Origin: an uncultured Robinsoniella sp.
Lineage (GTDB): Bacteria > Bacillota > Clostridia > Lachnospirales > Lachnospiraceae
Reading direction: 5' to 3'
Assembly: GCA_900540475.1 (NCBI GenBank)
Contig: UQGG01000109.1
Span: 1-6,499, forward strand
Length of the DNA: 6,499 bases
Of the stretch, positions 5,741 through 6,499 are shown piece by piece. Positions within the stretch are counted from its first letter, which is position 1, and the number at the start of each line of letters is the position of its first letter. Under the pieces are notes generated by a model that was not told where the DNA came from, made no database searches, and worked only from the letters and a program-made list of their open reading frames with translations. Position numbers and translations under genes: made by a program.

Positions 5741-5745
5741 GGGAG
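5741..5745 (+). promoter_or_regulatory. Ribosome binding site fixing the QueG-like start at 5753
   Basis: GGGAG is separated by 7 nt from the ATG at 5753 but by only 1 nt from the in-frame ATG at 5747. The later codon is therefore preferred, giving MKNEIK rather than MCMKNEIK. Confidence 0.75.
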
Positions 5746-5752
5746 AATGTGC

Positions 5753-6430
5753 ATGAAAAATGAAATTAAAAATATAATACTGGATCTGGGGGCAGATGTC
5801 TGCGGGATTGCCGATCTGGAAAGATTCCATGAGGCACCCAGTGGTTTTCATCCGGCGGATATTTACAAGGACTGCAGATCTGTGATTGTAGCAGGAATTG
5901 CATTGCCAAAAGGTGTAATGGAAGTGGAACCAAGGCTGATCTATGGTCATTTTAATTATCAGTCTTCCGTACAGGTGGATAGGATGATGTTCCGGGCAGC
6001 GAAGGAAATAGAAAAGCGTTATGGAGGTATTGCAGTACCCATACCTGCGGACAGCCCCTATGAGTATTGGGATAAGGACCGGATGGAAGGAAGAGGACTG
6101 ATCTCCATGAAACATGCCGCAGTCGCAGCAGGACTTGGAACGCTGGGAAAGAGCAGCCTGTTTTTAAATAAACAATATGGCACGCTTCTGACTCTGGGTG
6201 CCATCTTCACAAATATGGAACTGGAGGCAGATCCCCTGAGTGATCCGGTCTGTATAGAAGGCTGCAGTCTCTGTATCCGGAACTGTCCGGTACAGGCACT
6301 GGATGGAACGACTGCAGTTCAAAAAAAGTGCAGGCTGAATACATACGGAAAAACGGACAGAGGTTTTGATACGGTTGACTGCAATCAATGCAGGAAGGTC
6401 TGTCCCAGATGTTATGGTACCGGGAAATAA
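5753..6430 (+). CDS. Short QueG-like double [4Fe-4S] cluster protein
   Basis: This 225-residue cytoplasmic iron-sulfur protein is related to epoxyqueuosine reductase (COG1600), the cobalamin-dependent enzyme of the last step of tRNA queuosine synthesis. The AAVAAGLGTLGKSSLFLNKQYG region (about 122-143) matches the conserved AGLGxxGK block. The C-terminal domain has cysteines at 167, 171, 174 and 178 (CxxxCxxCxxxCP), 193, and 210, 213, 217 and 220 (CxxCxxxCPxxC), enough for two [4Fe-4S] clusters. It ends right after the second cluster. Full QueG is about 370 residues and continues with a HEAT-like tRNA-binding region that is absent here. The stop is clean and the ending looks natural, so this seems to be a distinct short subfamily rather than a truncation. 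A role in electron transfer or corrinoid chemistry is plausible, but queuosine synthesis should not be assumed. It is divergent from pdaA. No terminator is visible before the window end. Confidence 0.82.
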   Translation: MKNEIKNIILDLGADVCGIADLERFHEAPSGFHPADIYKDCRSVIVAGIALPKGVMEVEPRLIYGHFNYQSSVQVDRMMFRAAKEIEKRYGGIAVPIPADSPYEYWDKDRMEGRGLISMKHAAVAAGLGTLGKSSLFLNKQYGTLLTLGAIFTNMELEADPLSDPVCIEGCSLCIRNCPVQALDGTTAVQKKCRLNTYGKTDRGFDTVDCNQCRKVCPRCYGTGK

Positions 6431-6499
6431 CGTGCAAAGTTTATAGCATTCTGGTGATATGTCAAGAACTTTTTGAAAAAGATTTTGATATGTTTTCAG

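Noticed and set aside
5633..6115. 160-codon minus-strand frame opposite the QueG-like gene
   Set aside because: It is the shadow of a well-supported gene and shows no recognisable domain or ribosome binding site.
6439..6465. Minus-strand TTGACA (6460-6465) with TATAAA-like sequence as an antisense promoter
   Set aside because: The spacer to TATAAA is only 14 bp, and the alternative TAAACT at 16 bp is a poor -10. It is not strong enough to call.
6466..6484. CTTTTTGAAAAAG as a terminator after the QueG-like gene
   Set aside because: The arms leave a loop of about one base and contain almost no G-C pairs, so a stable terminator hairpin is unlikely.

Overview
The window looks like a chromosomal segment of a low- to mid-GC Firmicute. 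A Clostridia member, perhaps Lachnospiraceae-like, fits best. The basis is strong GGAGG-type ribosome binding sites, AT-rich intergenic DNA, consensus sigma-A-type promoters, a PdaA-type deacetylase (a spore-cortex enzyme in relatives) and a short double-[4Fe-4S] QueG-like protein. This taxonomic placement is inference; no rRNA or other marker gene is present.

Layout, left to right. (1) Positions 1-629, minus strand: a patatin-like phospholipase, cut by the window edge, with a G5A12 homopolymer run inside its coding sequence. (2) 630-1287: a long non-genic stretch holding about 14 tandem copies of a 36-bp repeat, entered by a perfect extended -10 element on the plus strand. (3) 1288-2704, plus strand: an MBL-fold metallohydrolase and a CDP-alcohol phosphatidyltransferase, probably one transcript, ended by a strong terminator whose stem contains the stop codon. 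(4) 2745-4658, plus strand: a TetR-family repressor with a consensus promoter embedded in a duplicated palindromic operator, a six-unit A-rich mini-repeat, and an alpha/beta hydrolase. This looks like a self-regulated repressor-enzyme operon. (5) A hairpin at 4661-4695 separates that operon from the convergent pdaA-like gene (4706-5548, minus). (6) 5753-6430, plus strand: a short QueG-like iron-sulfur protein transcribed divergently from pdaA.

Several genes concern lipids or the envelope: the patatin lipase, the CDP-alcohol phosphotransferase and the peptidoglycan deacetylase. There is no sign that they form one pathway. The most unusual content is non-coding: the 36-bp array with a possible solitary relative after the MBL gene, the twin-operator promoter, and the second, unrelated short tandem array between tetR and the hydrolase. 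I found no CRISPR, transposase, phage, tRNA or rRNA features.
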